This document shows, in pieces, positions 28,501 to 40,985 of a stretch of DNA of 64,000 bases. The notes beneath the pieces are model-generated. The model was not told the DNA's origin. It saw only the letters and a program-made list of their open reading frames with translations, and searched no databases. The position numbers and the translations under genes were made by a program. This stretch comes from Nelumbo lutea (lineage: Eukaryota; Streptophyta; Magnoliopsida; Proteales; Nelumbonaceae), in assembly GCA_022828595.1 (NCBI GenBank), contig JAKGHH010000008.1, positions 20,390,378-20,454,377 of the forward strand, given 5' to 3'. The stretch's first letter is position 1, and the number at the start of each line of letters is the position of its first letter.

Positions 28501-29072
28501 GATCTCTGCTAGTAGCAAATGCTGGGGATTGCCGTGCTGTGCTGTCTCGGCGTGGAGTGGCAATAGAAATGTCAAAGGACCATAGACCTTGCTGTACAAA
28601 GGAAAGAATGCGCATCGAAGCCCTAGGTGGATACATAGATGATGGTTATTTGAATGGCCAACTGGGTGTAACTCGAGCTCTTGGTAACTGGCATATCGAA
28701 GGTATGAAGGAAATAGGCGAACAAGGTGGGCCTTTGAGTGCTGAACCAGAATTGAAATTGATAACACTCACTAGAGAGGATGAATTTTTGATCATTGGAA
28801 GCGATGGAATTTGGGATGTATTTTCAAATCAAAATGCTGTAGACTTCGCAAGGAGGAGACTCCAGGAGCACAATGATGTGAAGCTGTGCTGCAAGGAAAT
28901 GGTTGAAGAGGCAATCACCCGTGGGGCAGATGACAATCTGACAATTGTAATGGTGTGCTTTCACTCAGATCCTCCTCCCCAAGTTGTGGTGCAAAAGGCT
29001 AAAGTTAGAAGGAGCATATCAGCAGAGGGGCTGCAAAGTATTAGATGCCACCTTTTACAGGGAGATAGCTAG
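25531..29072 (+). CDS. Protein phosphatase 2C (four exons)
   Basis: A Mg/Mn-dependent Ser/Thr phosphatase of the PPM family, probably cytosolic or nuclear. Exons: 25531-25710, 27127-27321, 28161-28372, 28502-29072; frame is kept and all sites are GT-AG. The product is 385 residues. After a non-conserved 75-residue N-terminus the catalytic domain shows [15 protein letters not shown] (metal-side E98/D99), VFDGHGG (D128, G129), [44 protein letters not shown] (D297) and GADDNLT (D339-D340). All key residues are intact. The closest plant types by motif wording are the PP2C 22/27/47/49 group; the exact member cannot be fixed. ATG 25531 is the first Met in the open frame. The tail ([10 protein letters not shown]) is short. 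Intron 1 (1.4 kb) holds tandem repeats. Confidence 0.93.
26690..27126 (+). repeat. Three diverged tandem units in PP2C intron 1
   Basis: Units starting near 26695, 26860 and 27035 share ACTCAA(C/A)AATACC, TTTCTGGG, TTCTTATCTATTGGTCATT (first two), ATCAGTCTGTCAGTCTG (first two) and TGATGTTGTGAC/GTGATGCTGTGACATTGTGG. The last unit runs into the exon 2 acceptor, TGTAGCAG. The 15-mer GGATACCCATATATG of the last unit also occurs inside exon 2 at about 27239. Confidence 0.75.
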
Positions 29073-30126
29073 GTAATGGGTAGCAGCTAATTAATTGGTT
29101 AGGGTTGGTTTGTGCATAATTCTTACAGAAGTAAGATCTTCTACTTATCATTCCTGTTCTGGGTCTGGGGGAGAATTGCAGCCTATTCACAGGTGACTTT
29201 TGATTCACAAGGAGGATTGATACTGCAATCCTTAATTTGTAAATACTGTCTGTACAAATAAGATGTTATATTTTTCCCTCCACAAAGAGAAGATTTTGTT
29301 CTTCTCAAACAATTTTTGCTGTAATAATGACTGGCTTGATGTTTTCGTTAGACAAGTTTTGCATCAAGTCATAATGCAATCCTTTGTGAAAAGCCTGTTA
29401 TTCTCATGGAAGAAGCAAACCAGAAAATTCTGCCTACTGGACATTGCCCATTTAGCACTAACCCATTTTCTGAAACCCCTTTTAGAAATTAGGCGAAAAA
29501 CATGAGAAATTATGTGAAATGTGAATATCCATAGTCTTTCTGAGGATGCTGGCCCCACTGGGTCTCAGTTGATACCAACATAACGAGACAAAGCAAATGT
29601 ATGTCATAGTCACTGAATTGAAGTGCTGCTTGAGACGGACAATAGATCATCTGATTGTGCTTTTGGAAACTTGAACGGATTTAGACAGTTTCAATCATGT
29701 GTTTTGCTCTTTTATGCAAGCAATAATTATTACTTGTTGAGCTTATATAAGGTAACGTGAGAGAGAATCTTGCAGGCCAATGCCAAGCTTCAGAGCTCAC
29801 AAGGGGTGATGGGGCTTTTTTTGTAAGCGACGTCAGCACCGCATGAGGTCTACAAAGTTCAAACACCACCTGGGCAATGGTGACTGAACAGCCAGATACA
29901 GTTTTGGCAGGCTATCAATGACACAGAAAATCAAAGAATCATGATCAAGCCCATGTGAGCTACTGAGCTTATTATCATTCAAATCTTGTCTATAAACCAG
30001 ATCACCCCTTTTCATGATTTTACAAGGCAAAATCTTCCAATAAGATCGAAGTGTTTTTCCTTGTGGTTTTTGTATTACCAGCTTGCTTCAAGTTTTCAGC
30101 CATGAACGAACTTATGATGATGATCA
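29073..30126. other. PP2C 3' UTR and intergenic DNA
   Basis: The 3' UTR follows the stop; no textbook AATAAA is seen (CAAATAAG near 29255 is the nearest variant). I see no gene in the rest. Confidence 0.6.
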
Positions 30127-30520
30127 TTGTTATGGGCCCGAGCATAGAATCGCGTCACGGGTCATTCCACGGCAGGAATCTCTGATCTTTTCTTGTCTTT
30201 GGCCTTGTGTACAGGTCCTATTTTGACTATCTAGTGGGTGATTTGTCCAAAAGATCACCTAACTCTCATTTACTCTCTTTCTTGACTGAATATTCGATAT
30301 TCTCATTCAATAATGGCGTCTCCTTAAATAGGAGATTACAAGAGGAGGGTTCCTTGTTGAATTCGGCTAGGTTAGTCCTAAACGGTCTCAAACTCCTACT
30401 TCTAATTAGACTACTTACTTTTAATGGTACTATAATTCCTTCTAAGGGTAGGGGACAAGATAAGGGAGGATGGGATAAGGGATAAGGTGGGCTGGCGGCG
30501 AGTTCTCTTGACGTGTCCAA
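30127..30520 (-). mobile_element. LTR remnant related to the SKI3-carrying element
   Basis: The minus strand ends with CTCGGGCCCATAACA, exactly as the LTRs at 44253 and 45946 do. It shares, in the same order, CTCTTGTAATCTCC, TATTTAAGGAG, TTCAGTCAAGAAAGAGAG, GAGAGTT, GTGATCT and ACCCGTGA. Its left (5') limit is uncertain; TGGACACGTC at 30520 resembles TGGACGCGT near the start of the other LTRs. The middle region has diverged and lacks the TTATC minisatellite. No matching target duplication or internal region was found, so it is a solo LTR or a fragment of a sister subfamily. Confidence 0.75.
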
Positions 30521-31057
30521 ATAAGGGTGGGCCCACCCCTATGAGCTATCGTGTGGGCCCCACTCTGTTGCTGCTGCTGGGTGCGTGTGCGCAGTGCCGC
30601 TGCCGCGCAGTGCGTGCACGCGGCTCATGGTGCCACTGCCATGCGGTGCCGGGTGTATACGCGCTGCTGCCTCTGCTGCTGCCGTGTGGTGTGGGTGCTC
30701 ATAACAATGATAGGGTATAAATAAAGGCATGTCCTATCTGAGACTAGTCGCATGGTCTCCCCCGTTAATTCGAACCCTGTAGGGAGAGAGAGAGAGGTTC
30801 GGATAATGGTCTCTGCCATTGCTTTGTGTAGTCATTCGATCCTTAACTGACAAGGGGAAGTGATGCAACAAGTTTGATGCATTTCAGCAGTGAGCTCGAA
30901 ATTGTCATTGACAAAATTTGCTGGAGATAACTTGCAACAAAGAAGCCTTAAAACAAAAACTAAGTATATGCCCGTGTGGTTTTTGTATTTTGAAACTCAG
31001 TCTACATGGATCAAGTAGGATTTTAACAGAATTGAGCAGGGATTTTTTCTGTTCTTT
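30521..31057. other. GC-rich patch followed by unremarkable intergenic DNA
   Basis: About 30530-30700 is unusually GC-rich with many TGC/GTG words; short ORFs are open on both strands, as expected from composition, and show no recognised protein. TATAAATA occurs at about 30717. It could be internal sequence belonging to the adjacent LTR element. Confidence 0.4.
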
Positions 31058-31800
31058 TTTTTTTTTAAAGGTGGTACTCATTTTCATTAGATATTGAGTA
31101 GAAAAAGGCTGTAAATGGAGAGAGATTTCCGTTACAGCCGACTACAAAGAAACATAAAGACACAATACAAAGAAAAGCATCAACCAGTAAAGGTATCATC
31201 CCACAAAAGAGAACCCTAGTGATCAGTGAATTGCTGGCAGAGGCCCACTTTACAACAGTTCTCGACCTGGCCATAGAACTTCTAGCTGGGCAGGAAACAT
31301 CTTCAAAAATTTGGCTGTTCCCTTCCCTCCAGATGCACCAACAGATTGCTAAAGGAACTATATTTCAGAGCTCTCCTTCAAATGAAAGCTTGTATTCTCC
31401 AAGTAGAAAACAGGAGCTCAACATCAGGAAGGTGGACCCAAGACACCCCAAAGAAACTCAGAGCAAGAAACCACATAGCCTGTGAATTAGTGCAATCCAT
31501 TAGGAGATGCAGGACATTTTCTTCATCTGTGCCACACAAACAGTATCTATTGACAAGGGACAAGCCTTTCCTTCTTAAAGCATCAATGGTGGGTGCTTTT
31601 CTTTTGATTGCTGTCCAAATAAAAAAAAGATCACTTGGAGAGAATCTTTTGCTTTCAAATCTAAATCCAAGGCGGAGGCTCAGAATCTACTGTCAATAGG
31701 ATATGAAGCATCGAATTGACTGAAAATTCTAGATTTAGCATGCCGCCACCAAATCTGATCTTCTACTCTCTCAAGGAAGTCAGTATAGAATTTCATCAAT
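31058..31800 (-). mobile_element. L1-type LINE 3' end (zf-RVT)
   Basis: The minus strand reads the zinc-binding reverse transcriptase region: DLLFIWTAIKRKAPT, ALRRKGLSLVNRYCLCG, then ENVLHLLMDC...WF. It continues through a decayed tail to AAAATGAGTACCACC and a poly(A) run (T-rich at 31058-31070 on the plus strand). It is 5'-truncated near 31800. Confidence 0.75.
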
Positions 31801-34430
31801 CCTAGAATAACGCCCAAATGATAGATGTGTATTCAGCTAATCCGAATTGAAGTAGAAAGTGACTAAAAGTGAAAATTAAACACAAACAAATCATCAAGTA
31901 TTCTGAACAACTCAAGTAACTAAGGTCTGTGTTTCATGCACTATCTCAGGAAATTGATCAAGTTTGCAAATACTATCAAAGTCAAGGTCTTTAGGCATAA
32001 TCTGACTTAGGAAACTAACGTCCTTGGAGCCAGACTGAAATCTAATCTACTGGCCACGAAGTCAAGTACCAGTGTTTTGCATTCACGCAAATATGTTTAT
32101 GTTATAATTGCCAGCAGTGTGTTGGTATTCAACTTGATATCAATCCATCCATTAAACCATCCATAACCAATAACAACCCATGCCAAACACAAGGGATATC
32201 AACCCATGATGTCAAGTGGCAAACTTATTTGTTTCATGGATCATACATGAAGATGTAAAATGTACATATGCCTGTGCTTTTACATATGAAGAGTGAATTA
32301 ATCTTTCATTCACCGTAATATCAATGTGTTGTACAATTTTGAAACTGTAACCTTGCCATGTATTGGTTCTCAAATATCATGTAGCCAGAGGATATCGTTT
32401 ATCTAGCATTCCAAATGTCATCAGTTCATGATAAGCACTTTTATGCTTCAATTTCCGAGATTGGATGCAAATTGAGGAAGAGACAGTAGTAGCCATGTAT
32501 TAGAATGATCTTAATGCAGAACAAAATCTGAAACCATTAAATCTAAGCTACTTGCAAATTCATGCTAAGCCCCCTATATATATATACTGGTAATCTTTTT
32601 TTTTTTTTGGATAGGTAACTGCTAATCTTGTGTTGAGGGAGAAAAAACATCCCCAATTTTATACTAACAGCCTTTAGAATACCCAATATTAACAAGGTAC
32701 GAGAGCAAACCAGAATGCAAGAACTGAAAACAAAATCAGGAAGCATACACAAATCACAGCACATCAAGGGAAAGTGAGAGGAGAGGAAGAAGAAGAAGAG
32801 GAAGATCAGATGCTCTGGACTGCTCTATTTGCACAAAGACAATTCTCTGGTCCTATAACCAGTCACTATAGCTATTGGTTTAAAAGGGGGATTGGGGGAA
32901 GGAATGGTGGCTAAAAGCACAAAGACAGCAGTAGCTGAGTAGCCTTCAAGTCTCGCTCTGGTCATGCGAAAAGAAAAGCAACATAGAGGGAGGGAGGGGA
33001 AGGAGACATACCCCCCTCCCCCCCACACCAAACACTTCAAGCTTCCCTGTAATCACAGCAAATAGAAAAGAAGCAAAGATGGAGAGAGTTTCCACTTGCA
33101 GAATACAAGCCAAAATGAGAACATTCGAACCCTAAGCAATGACCCTATGGATATACCCTCAACCAAACCCACCCTAACCCATTTCATTTGACCCACATGT
33201 CAAATGGTTGGCTTTGGACGGGTTGTAGGTGGATGGGTTGGGTGGGCCAAATGGGTTGATCAGAGATTGCAACCCCAATAATTTTGCATATATGCCTTTT
33301 CTCAGTACTCCGCATAGGGTGTGATCTTTGAATGGATACATGCTGGAATTTAAGTTAGTTGGAGAAGCATAATGTGACTCATGAGCAATTGAGTCCCATT
33401 TTAGACAGCTTTATTATAAATACAACTTACCAAAACAAATGTATAAATTGAACTATGAGTAGCAAAGGATTGATTTGTTTCGAAATGGCTTCTTTTGGTT
33501 GGTTACTGATAGATGAGCCTAGATAAATGATACTATCATAGTGAAAATGTATCCAAGATTAGTTATTTGATTTTGAGTAGTAGCTTCTTGAACAATTAAA
33601 CCCTTGCAACCTGCCTTCTTTCAAAAGATAAGCCCCTTCAATGCTCTTTACAATAGTTTCTGCAAAGTATATATGTAGCACATGAAGCATCACAGAGAGA
33701 ATCTAAATTATCAAGATCACGTTGATATTTATTATTCAATACAATGAAGAATTGTGTACCGCGGGGTGAACATATCTTTTGATTCAGAGACAATCAAGGA
33801 AAAAATAACTGCCATTGCAATATTAATTTAAAGGCCAACCCAGTGCACGAGGCTCCTGCCATTGCCAAGTTAATTTGCAAAACCAATATTGAGCATGCTT
33901 GAAGACAGAAGAAAGGGTCTAAGCCTGATGATCCAGTAAGTGTTCTAAGATTGTCAAATATAGAAACAACTTTTTGAATCCACCTTCACAAAGAAGGAAT
34001 CCATGGTTCAAACAAATTTAATACCTATGGCCCAGATATTCACAAACATCAGGAACAACAGAAAGTAAACAAACATTTTTTTTTCTGAATAAAATGAACA
34101 AAATTTTGCTCCCAATAGCATATTGCATTCACACTGATGAAGCTCTATAATACAGAAAACCATCCTCCATTCTCCATTCCTTCTTCAACCACATCTTTCT
34201 TAGTAAACAACCTTATGAATGGATTCAATCAATTACTTACTGATGGAGTGAGATCTAAAACAAACAGAAAATGCCAAAAATGTTGAAAGCGCCAACATGA
34301 ATGAATGAGCAAAACAGGCATTGATCATTTTAGAAGATTGAAATGCAAAAGAAGACAAATAAATAAACATTACTTCCAGAAGATGATGTTAGAAACACGC
34401 ACGGAGTAACCATCTTCATCTCAGATTTTT
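31801..34430. other. Intergenic DNA, no gene seen
   Basis: Contains simple-sequence patches (GAAGAA near 32785, CCCCCC near 33010-33025, and TGGGTTGGG words near 33170-33260) and no ORF with a recognisable family. Confidence 0.6.
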
Positions 34431-34895
34431 CATAAACAAGGATCTTCCACCAAGAGAGACTGCACAAAGCAGAAAAGGAAGAGGAAATAATGTCTGTACC
34501 TTTGAGGGCTGAAATAATAGCTGTCATGGAAGGACTTCAAAAAGCTAAGAAGTTGCACATCCACAAATCGATAATTGAAGGGGATCCAAAGCTAGTCATA
34601 AATTGGCTGCAAAAAGGAAGAGGATGTTGGTTGGTGGAGCTACGTTAATGAAATAAGGAGAATCAAGTGGCTGTCACAAGGAATGGAGGTTAATCTGCAG
34701 TTGGTGAAAAGAGATGCTTTTGCTGATGCATTGGCTAAACAAGGGGTGGGAAGGAACCAATCATTTTGAGCTATGTTGTAAACCTTGTTTTATTGAGGGA
34801 GATCTAAGAGAGTTTATCTCTCCCTTCTTTCCTATTGTATTTCTTTGTTTAAAATTTAATGAATCCATTTCAGCTATTTCTAAAAAAAAGGTAAA
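34430..34895 (+). mobile_element. L1-type LINE 3' end (RNase H)
   Basis: Reads LRAEIIAVMEGLQKAKKL, IIEGDPKLVINWLQKG and, after a frameshift, FADALAKQGVG, the closing blocks of plant L1 RNase H. It then runs to an AATGAATCC tail and an A-run at about 34882-34889. 5'-truncated. Confidence 0.75.
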
Positions 34896-35434
34896 ATTCA
34901 TCAAAGAATTATGAATGGTAAAAGTAAGTATACCCAAAAAACTAAAGAACCTTATACCACTGGCATGACTATTAGAACAATATGTTAGGCAGAACTCCTA
35001 TGGAGCTACCTTCATAGCATACGAGAACTTCTCAATTTCTCCAAATGCTGCACAAACTTTGCTACTGGAGATGCAAATGGAGTTGAAGAGAAGGGGAAGC
35101 TCCATCAATGACTTGGTGCTGCATCAAGAAAACGAATAAACTGATCCCATCTGCAGGATCTAACAGAACATTTCTGGTTTATGCCTAAGATATATTCAGG
35201 GTCATGAAAAATTAAATATTAGCATATTAATTTCTGGAATTTTTATTGTTAAAATCATTCACAGTTGGAAAGCATCTGCCCATATCTGCTTCAACCTAGA
35301 ATTCAGTTAAATATAGTCTTCATCGACTCAACTTAACTGAGTCTTCAGATCTTTTCTCATTGCTTCAACCTACACCCTTTCCACTTTTCTCCCTATCCCT
35401 TTCAGAACTCTAATACTATCAGACCATTAGAACA

Positions 35435-35439
35435 CACAC
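35435..35439. repeat. Target duplication CACAC, left copy (outer Copia)
   Basis: CACAC precedes the left LTR. On the right, the base at 44252 continues after the younger element at 46418-46421 to give the same CACAC, once the AACAC duplication is discounted. Confidence 0.75.
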
Positions 35440-35630
35440 TGTTGAACAGGAAGAAGAGATGAAGGGAGAGAGGAGAGGAGAGACGAGAGGACTGAGAGCC
35501 CAAAAAGATACTGCAGGCGGCGCAGTATGTTATATTTATACTAGGGCGACAACAACTAAACATAAAGAGAAGTAAAAGTACAATAGTACCCCTGCGGTAC
35601 TATACATATAAAAAATAACATTTGTTAACA
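35440..35630 (-). repeat. 3' LTR of the outer Copia
   Basis: Begins TGTTGAACAG and ends TTGTTAACA on the plus strand (TG...CA). Aligns over its full 191 bp with 44061-44251. Confidence 0.92.
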
Positions 35631-35641
35631 CTCCCCCTCAA
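35631..35641 (-). other. Polypurine tract of the outer Copia
   Basis: Plus strand CTCCCCCTCAA, read as a purine run on the element strand, directly abutting the 3' LTR. It primes plus-strand synthesis in this class. Confidence 0.8.
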
Positions 35642-38600
35642 GTTGGAGCATAGATATCAATCATGCCCAACTTGTCACATAAATCATGATGTCTTGAGTG
35701 GTGTGGTCCTTTTGTAAAGATATCTGCAAGTTGGTCCTCAGAGCTGACATAGGGAGTACACACTTCACCTGTGATGACTTTCTCTCTAATAAAATGCTTG
35801 TCGACTTCGATGTGTTTTGTTCTATCATGTAGCACTGGGTTAGCAGCAATGTTTATGGCTGCTTTGTTATCACAGAATAGGGTCATAGGCCTGTCCACTG
35901 GAAAACCCAACTCACTCGACAGATTCTTTATCCACATACTTTCAGCCACTCCATGAGCCATTGCTCGATATTCAGCTTCAGCACTGGATCTAGCCACCAC
36001 ACTTTGCTTTTTACTTCTCCAGGTAACTAGGTTTCCTCCTATAAAGGTGCAGTAGCCACTAGTAGACTTTCTATCATTTAGACATCCAGCCCAATCTGCA
36101 TCAATATACACTTCAACTTTCAAATGCCCGTATCTTTGAAACAACAAGCCAGCACCTGGAAATGTTTTAAGATATCGAAAGATTCTTTCTGCTGCTTCAA
36201 GATGAGTGGACATAGGTGCATGCATAAACTGGCTAAGGACACCAACAACATAAGCAATGTCTGGGCAGGTCATAGAAAGATATAACAATCTCCCTACAAG
36301 TCTCTAAAACTGTTTCACATCCTTGACAGGTTCACCTTGGTTGTCACCTAATTTATGGTTAGGATCAATGGGAGAGTCCACTGGCTTCATTCCCATTTTT
36401 CCAGTATCCTGTAGTAAATCTAGGATATACTTCCTTTGGGAAATGAAGATACCCCTTTTTGAGCGGGAAACTTCAATTCCAAGGAAGTATCTTGAAGGCC
36501 TTAGATCCTTTACTTCAAACTGTGTGGCAAGAAAACTCTTCAACCTTTGGATTTCATCCTTCTAGTCACCAGTGACAATTATATCATCAACATATACTAT
36601 CAAAGCAACAATTTTACCTTCTCCTTTTTCACAAACAGTGTGTGATCAGATTGACATTGCTTCTATCCTTTCTACTGAACTGCAACATGGAATCTACTGA
36701 ACCAAGCTCTTGGTGATTGTTTCAGCCCATATAAAGACTTCTTCAACTTGCACACCTTCTGTTCATTGCCTTGAGCCTAAAAACCAGGGGGTTGTATCAT
36801 GTAAACTTCCTCTTCAAGGTCACCATTCAAGAATGCATTCTTGATATCAAGTTGATGTAGATCCCAGTCAAGGTTAGCAGCAAGAGAGAATATAACTCTA
36901 ATGGAGTTCATCTTGGCAACAGGAGCAAAAGTCTTTGCATAATCAACTCCGTACACTTGTGTAAACCCCTTTGCCACTAAACGAGCTTTATACCTCTCCA
37001 CCGTGCCATCAGCCCTATGTTTGACGATGAACACCCATTTACATCCAACTAGATCCTTTCCCTTAGAAAGATCTACAAGTTCCCATGTGTCATTTTTATG
37101 AAGGGCATTAATTTCTTCTTTCATGGCATCTGTCCATTCAAGTACTGAAAGAGCTTCTGCTGCATTCTTAGGGATAAGGACACTGTCAATGGAAGAAAGA
37201 AATGCACAAAAAAAGGGTGAAATGTTTTCATAGGAAACAAAGTTGGAAATTGGGTGTTTAGTGGTGCACGATCTAACACATTTCCTGTGAGCAATAGGAA
37301 GGTCAAGGTCATTAGCAATAGAGGTATCAATTGCAATGGGGTCAGGGACATCATTGGGAACCAAGGTACCTGAGTGAGTATGATCCGCCCTGAAAAGTTT
37401 AATGGCACTAGAGGTACAGCTTCTAGATTCTCCACAACTCTTGAATTTGGTTGGCCTTTGTGACGACAGAAGAAGACACGAAAAGGCGAAGGATCAAGAA
37501 GATGAGGGAGCTGAACCAATTTCTCCTCATTCCTACACTCCCCCTGAGGAGAAACAGGGAAAAAAGGTTCATTCACAAAGAAAGAGACATTCATGGAAAC
37601 ATAGAATTTCCGAGAAACAGGATCAAAACAACAATATCCCTTCTGAGTGAAGGAGTACCCCAGGAATATGCAAGGAATAGCACAAGAACCCAATTTTCCA
37701 CGAGTGGAAAACAGATTTTGGACAAAGCACCGACAACCAAATACGCGACGAGGAATGGGAAGAAGGGGGGCCTTAGGGAAGAGAAGCTGATGTGGGGCTT
37801 TGCACTCTAACCAACGAGAAGGCATACGGTTAATGAGGTAGGTAGAACAAAGGACAGCCTCAAGCCAAAAACGTTTGGGGACATTCATATGGAGTAGTAA
37901 ACCCCGGGCCACTTCAAAGAGATGGTTCTTTCGTTCAGCAACACCATTTTGTTGTGGTGTTCGGGCACAAGAGCTATGGTGAAGTGAACCACGCGAAGCA
38001 AAGAATTCCGTGAGATCACTATGAAAATACTCTTTCGCATTATCTGACTGAAAAATTTGGATTTCAGTTTGAAATTGAGTGAAGACCATCCGTTGAAAAT
38101 ATTGGATAATTTTTGGTACTTCCTCCCTGGTTCACATGGGATATACCCAAGTATATCTAGAATAATCATCAATGATGGTAATAAAATACTTGTAACCACT
38201 CTCAGATGGTAAAGTAACAGGGCCCCACACATCAGAATGAACAATGTGAAAAGGAAATTCAGATTTACTATTTTTTGGAAGAAAATGAGTTCTACAATGT
38301 TTACTCAATTGACACGTTTGACAAGAGAAATCCGAAACGGACACTGACTTAAACAGATCTACAAACACCACTTTCAAAGACTCAAAAGATAAATGACCAA
38401 GGCGACAATGCCATAAATAAACTTGACTCTTACAAGACTGACTCTTAGACTCTGTAACATGAAGACCGGCCTTATTCTCCAGCATGTAAAGTCCATCAAC
38501 CACATCCTCTATCAGTCGTCCTCCCCGAGGCCAGATCGTGGATCACACAATAAAAAGGGAAAAAGGTCACTGAGCAGTTTAAGGAATTAGTAACACTACT

Positions 38601-39915
38601 AATAGAGAACAAATTAATGGGAAATTTTGGAACATGTAAAACATCAGAGAGGGTAAGGCCGAGGGGAAGAGAGACGGTTCCTTGACCAGCTATGGAAGCA
38701 TATGATCCATCAGCTAGTCTCACCTTGTCTCTTCCAAAAAGAATGTGATAGGTTTGAAAGTAAGAGGACGTACTAGTCATGTGTTTTGACGCTCCAGAAT
38801 CAATGATCCATGGAGAGTCAAGGGTGTGAGAAGCAACATGGAAAGTTGTGGCAGAGTTACCTGATGTAGACGCGAATGAGGTTGAGGGAGGAGCATCCAT
38901 CTGACGAATTGCTCTACCATAGAGCTCTAAATGATCACGGAAGGAATTCATAATATCCTCCCTTGGGTCAGATCCAGATGAATGTGTTTGAGTCACAGTA
39001 TGGATGGGGGGCTGATTCTCTCGAGTAGCCATGTTGGCCATAGTGTGTTTTTTTGTACCTTGATGTTCTGACTTTTTATTCATATCTGAACTTTGCTTCT
39101 TATTCAGATCTTGAGCCCATTTCGGCTTTCCATGAAGATCCCAGCATGAATCTCGAGTGTGTCGGGGCTTCTGGCAATGAGTACACCACATTTTATCTTT
39201 ATCATCCATTTTTTTCTGAATATCTCCTTTCCTGGAAGAATTTCCCCCATTCTTTCTGCTTTCTTCAGATTGTACAAGAGCATAAACTTCCTGAACTAAT
39301 GGAAGATCCTTAGAACCGAGGATCTGGACTCTGATAGATTCATATGTAGGGTTCAAACCATGTAAGAAAGCAAACACTCTCTGCTGGGAGACGAGTTTTT
39401 TGTATAGTTTTGCATCTTCATCACACTTCCATTCCACACTCTGATAATGATCCAACTCCTTCCAGACAAAAGTCAAGTCAGAGTAATATATAGATAGACA
39501 CCTCTCCCCGTGTTTACAAGTAGACGATTCTGCCTGTAGTTGGTAGATTTTTGCATAGTGTCGCAATTCCGAATATGTTGATTTTGCTTGTTCCCATATC
39601 TCATTTGCCATTTCAACCCACATGAAATTCCTCCTTATTTGAGGTTGCATAGAGACAAAGCCAAGACATAACCATGTTGTTTTCCTGATTCCGTCTATCA
39701 TATTCAGCATTCCCAGAATGTGGTTCTTTTATTCTTCCATTAATATAACATATCTTCCCCCTTGCAGTGATGTACTGCTTGATCCCTCTTGACCACTCTA
39801 AATAATTTAAACCATCAAGAGGGACAACAGCCATGGGAAAGGATATGTCCACACCCCCACTCATTCCATTCAGCGTTGAGGAAACACTGGATGTAGCAGA
39901 ATCTTCACCACTCAT
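35638..39915 (-). pseudogene. Copia gag-pol, broken
   Basis: Order on the minus strand: gag N-terminus (from ATG 39915, LDGLNYLEWSRGIKQYI), gag with a CCHC zinc knuckle (CTHCQKPRHTRDSCW), aspartic protease (WIIDSGASKHMT), GAG-pre-integrase (LWHCRLGHLSFESL), integrase (HSDVWGP, TPQQNGVAERKN), reverse transcriptase ([23 protein letters not shown], then YFLGIEVSRSKRGIFISQRKY) and RNase H (ADWAGCLNDRKSTSGYC, SSAEAEYRAMA, ADIFTKG). Frameshifts or stops fall near 39700, 38500, 38110, 37250, 36777, 36560 and 36300, so it cannot make a full polyprotein. Open stretches of up to 404 codons survive, indicating moderate age. Confidence 0.92.
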
Positions 39916-39926
39916 GATTTCAGATT

Positions 39927-40222
39927 TGTTAGAATGCTCGAGTCAGGAGTATTTTGGTCATTCTAGTGTATCTTCTTGAATGTGAAAGGTCTATTGTATC
40001 TGAGTTTAAGTTATGTGTCCCATCTTCTATGAGGGAAAAAATTGTCTTTCTTGTAACTCTAAGTTTTATGTATAAAATTCAAGTGGGTCGGCTAGGAGAG
40101 TGATTTTTCACATTCTCTCTAGTCTGGCCGAACACTCTTCTTCTTCTCTCCTTCTTCTTTCTCTTTTCTTTCTTCTTTCTTCTTCTCTACTTTAACCTAG
40201 AATCAACTAGGGTTTATTCACA
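39927..40222 (+). repeat. 5' LTR of the inner Copia
   Basis: Begins TGTTAGAATG and ends GTTTATTCACA (TG...CA), about 296 bp, directly followed by the primer binding site. Contains TGTATAAAA (about 40069-40077) as a candidate TATA box. No second copy exists in the window. Confidence 0.8.
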
Positions 40223-40234
40223 TGGTATCAGAGC
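40223..40234 (+). other. Primer binding site of the inner Copia
   Basis: TGGTATCAGAGC, complementary to the 3' end of plant initiator tRNA-Met, directly after the LTR. Confidence 0.88.
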
Positions 40235-40737
40235 TGTAAGGTCATATCCTCACTTCTTTCTTGTTGTTGTTCTCTTTCTGGGTTTGCCGCCATCCTTCAC
40301 AGTCATCTTCTTCTTTTCCAACTGACCTGAGTGGAGGTTCAATAAGGGACTGAAAAAGAGTTGCCATTTTGTGGGCCTGGAGGTGAGAATGCCTCCGGTC
40401 GTTGCTGTGGTGGTCGTTGGAGTGGTATGTTAAACCCTCTATTCAGTAACGAATATGGCTAAATGTGGACAAGTATGAACACTTCTGTTGCTGGTCCAAG
40501 TAAGGGACTGTGAATGTTTTCTTTTTGCTTCAAAAGTTGGTTGTGGTGATGCTCGGTGTGACTGATATGCATTTCAGTCGTGTTCCTCTGCATTTCCCTT
40601 CATATGTATGCTGAAAGAAGAGTTATCGACTGCTGAAGTTCACAACAGCAGTAGATTGGTGGTGGTTGTGTCGTGGTGATTGGTGTATCTATATTTCTAA
40701 ATATTTAAAAGTTGATCTCTTGGACCTTGTGTGTAAT

Positions 40738-40880
40738 CAGTTCTGTAGTGTGCAGCCCAAGTGTTTGATGTGAAAGACTGAGTGATTTCAGCCTTAGTGT
40801 GTTGATGGTGAATGGTTCTGCAGTGTGCAGCCTAGGTGTTTGATGTGAAGACTGAGTGATTTCAGCCTTGGTGTGTGGTG
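40738..40880 (+). repeat. Tandem repeat in the inner Copia leader
   Basis: Two copies of a roughly 70-bp unit share TGTAGTGTGCAGCC/TGCAGTGTGCAGCC, GTGTTTGATGTGAA and GACTGAGTGATTTCAGCCTT. Confidence 0.75.
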
Positions 40881-40985
40881 TGTAGTGTGTATTTAAAGAA
40901 GCTGGAGTTAGTGGTGTTATAAGTGAGATAAGCCTTGTGAAAGAGTGTGAGGTTGTGTTGTGTATTTGAAGGTGAAATAATTAAG

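Noticed and set aside
30487..30819. Overlapping open frames on both strands in a GC-rich patch
   Set aside because: Low-complexity Cys/Arg/Ala-rich and His/Ala-rich translations, open because of base composition; no family motif.
37402..37810. Plus-strand ORFs across the outer Copia
   Set aside because: Antisense to the integrase and reverse transcriptase region of the minus-strand element.
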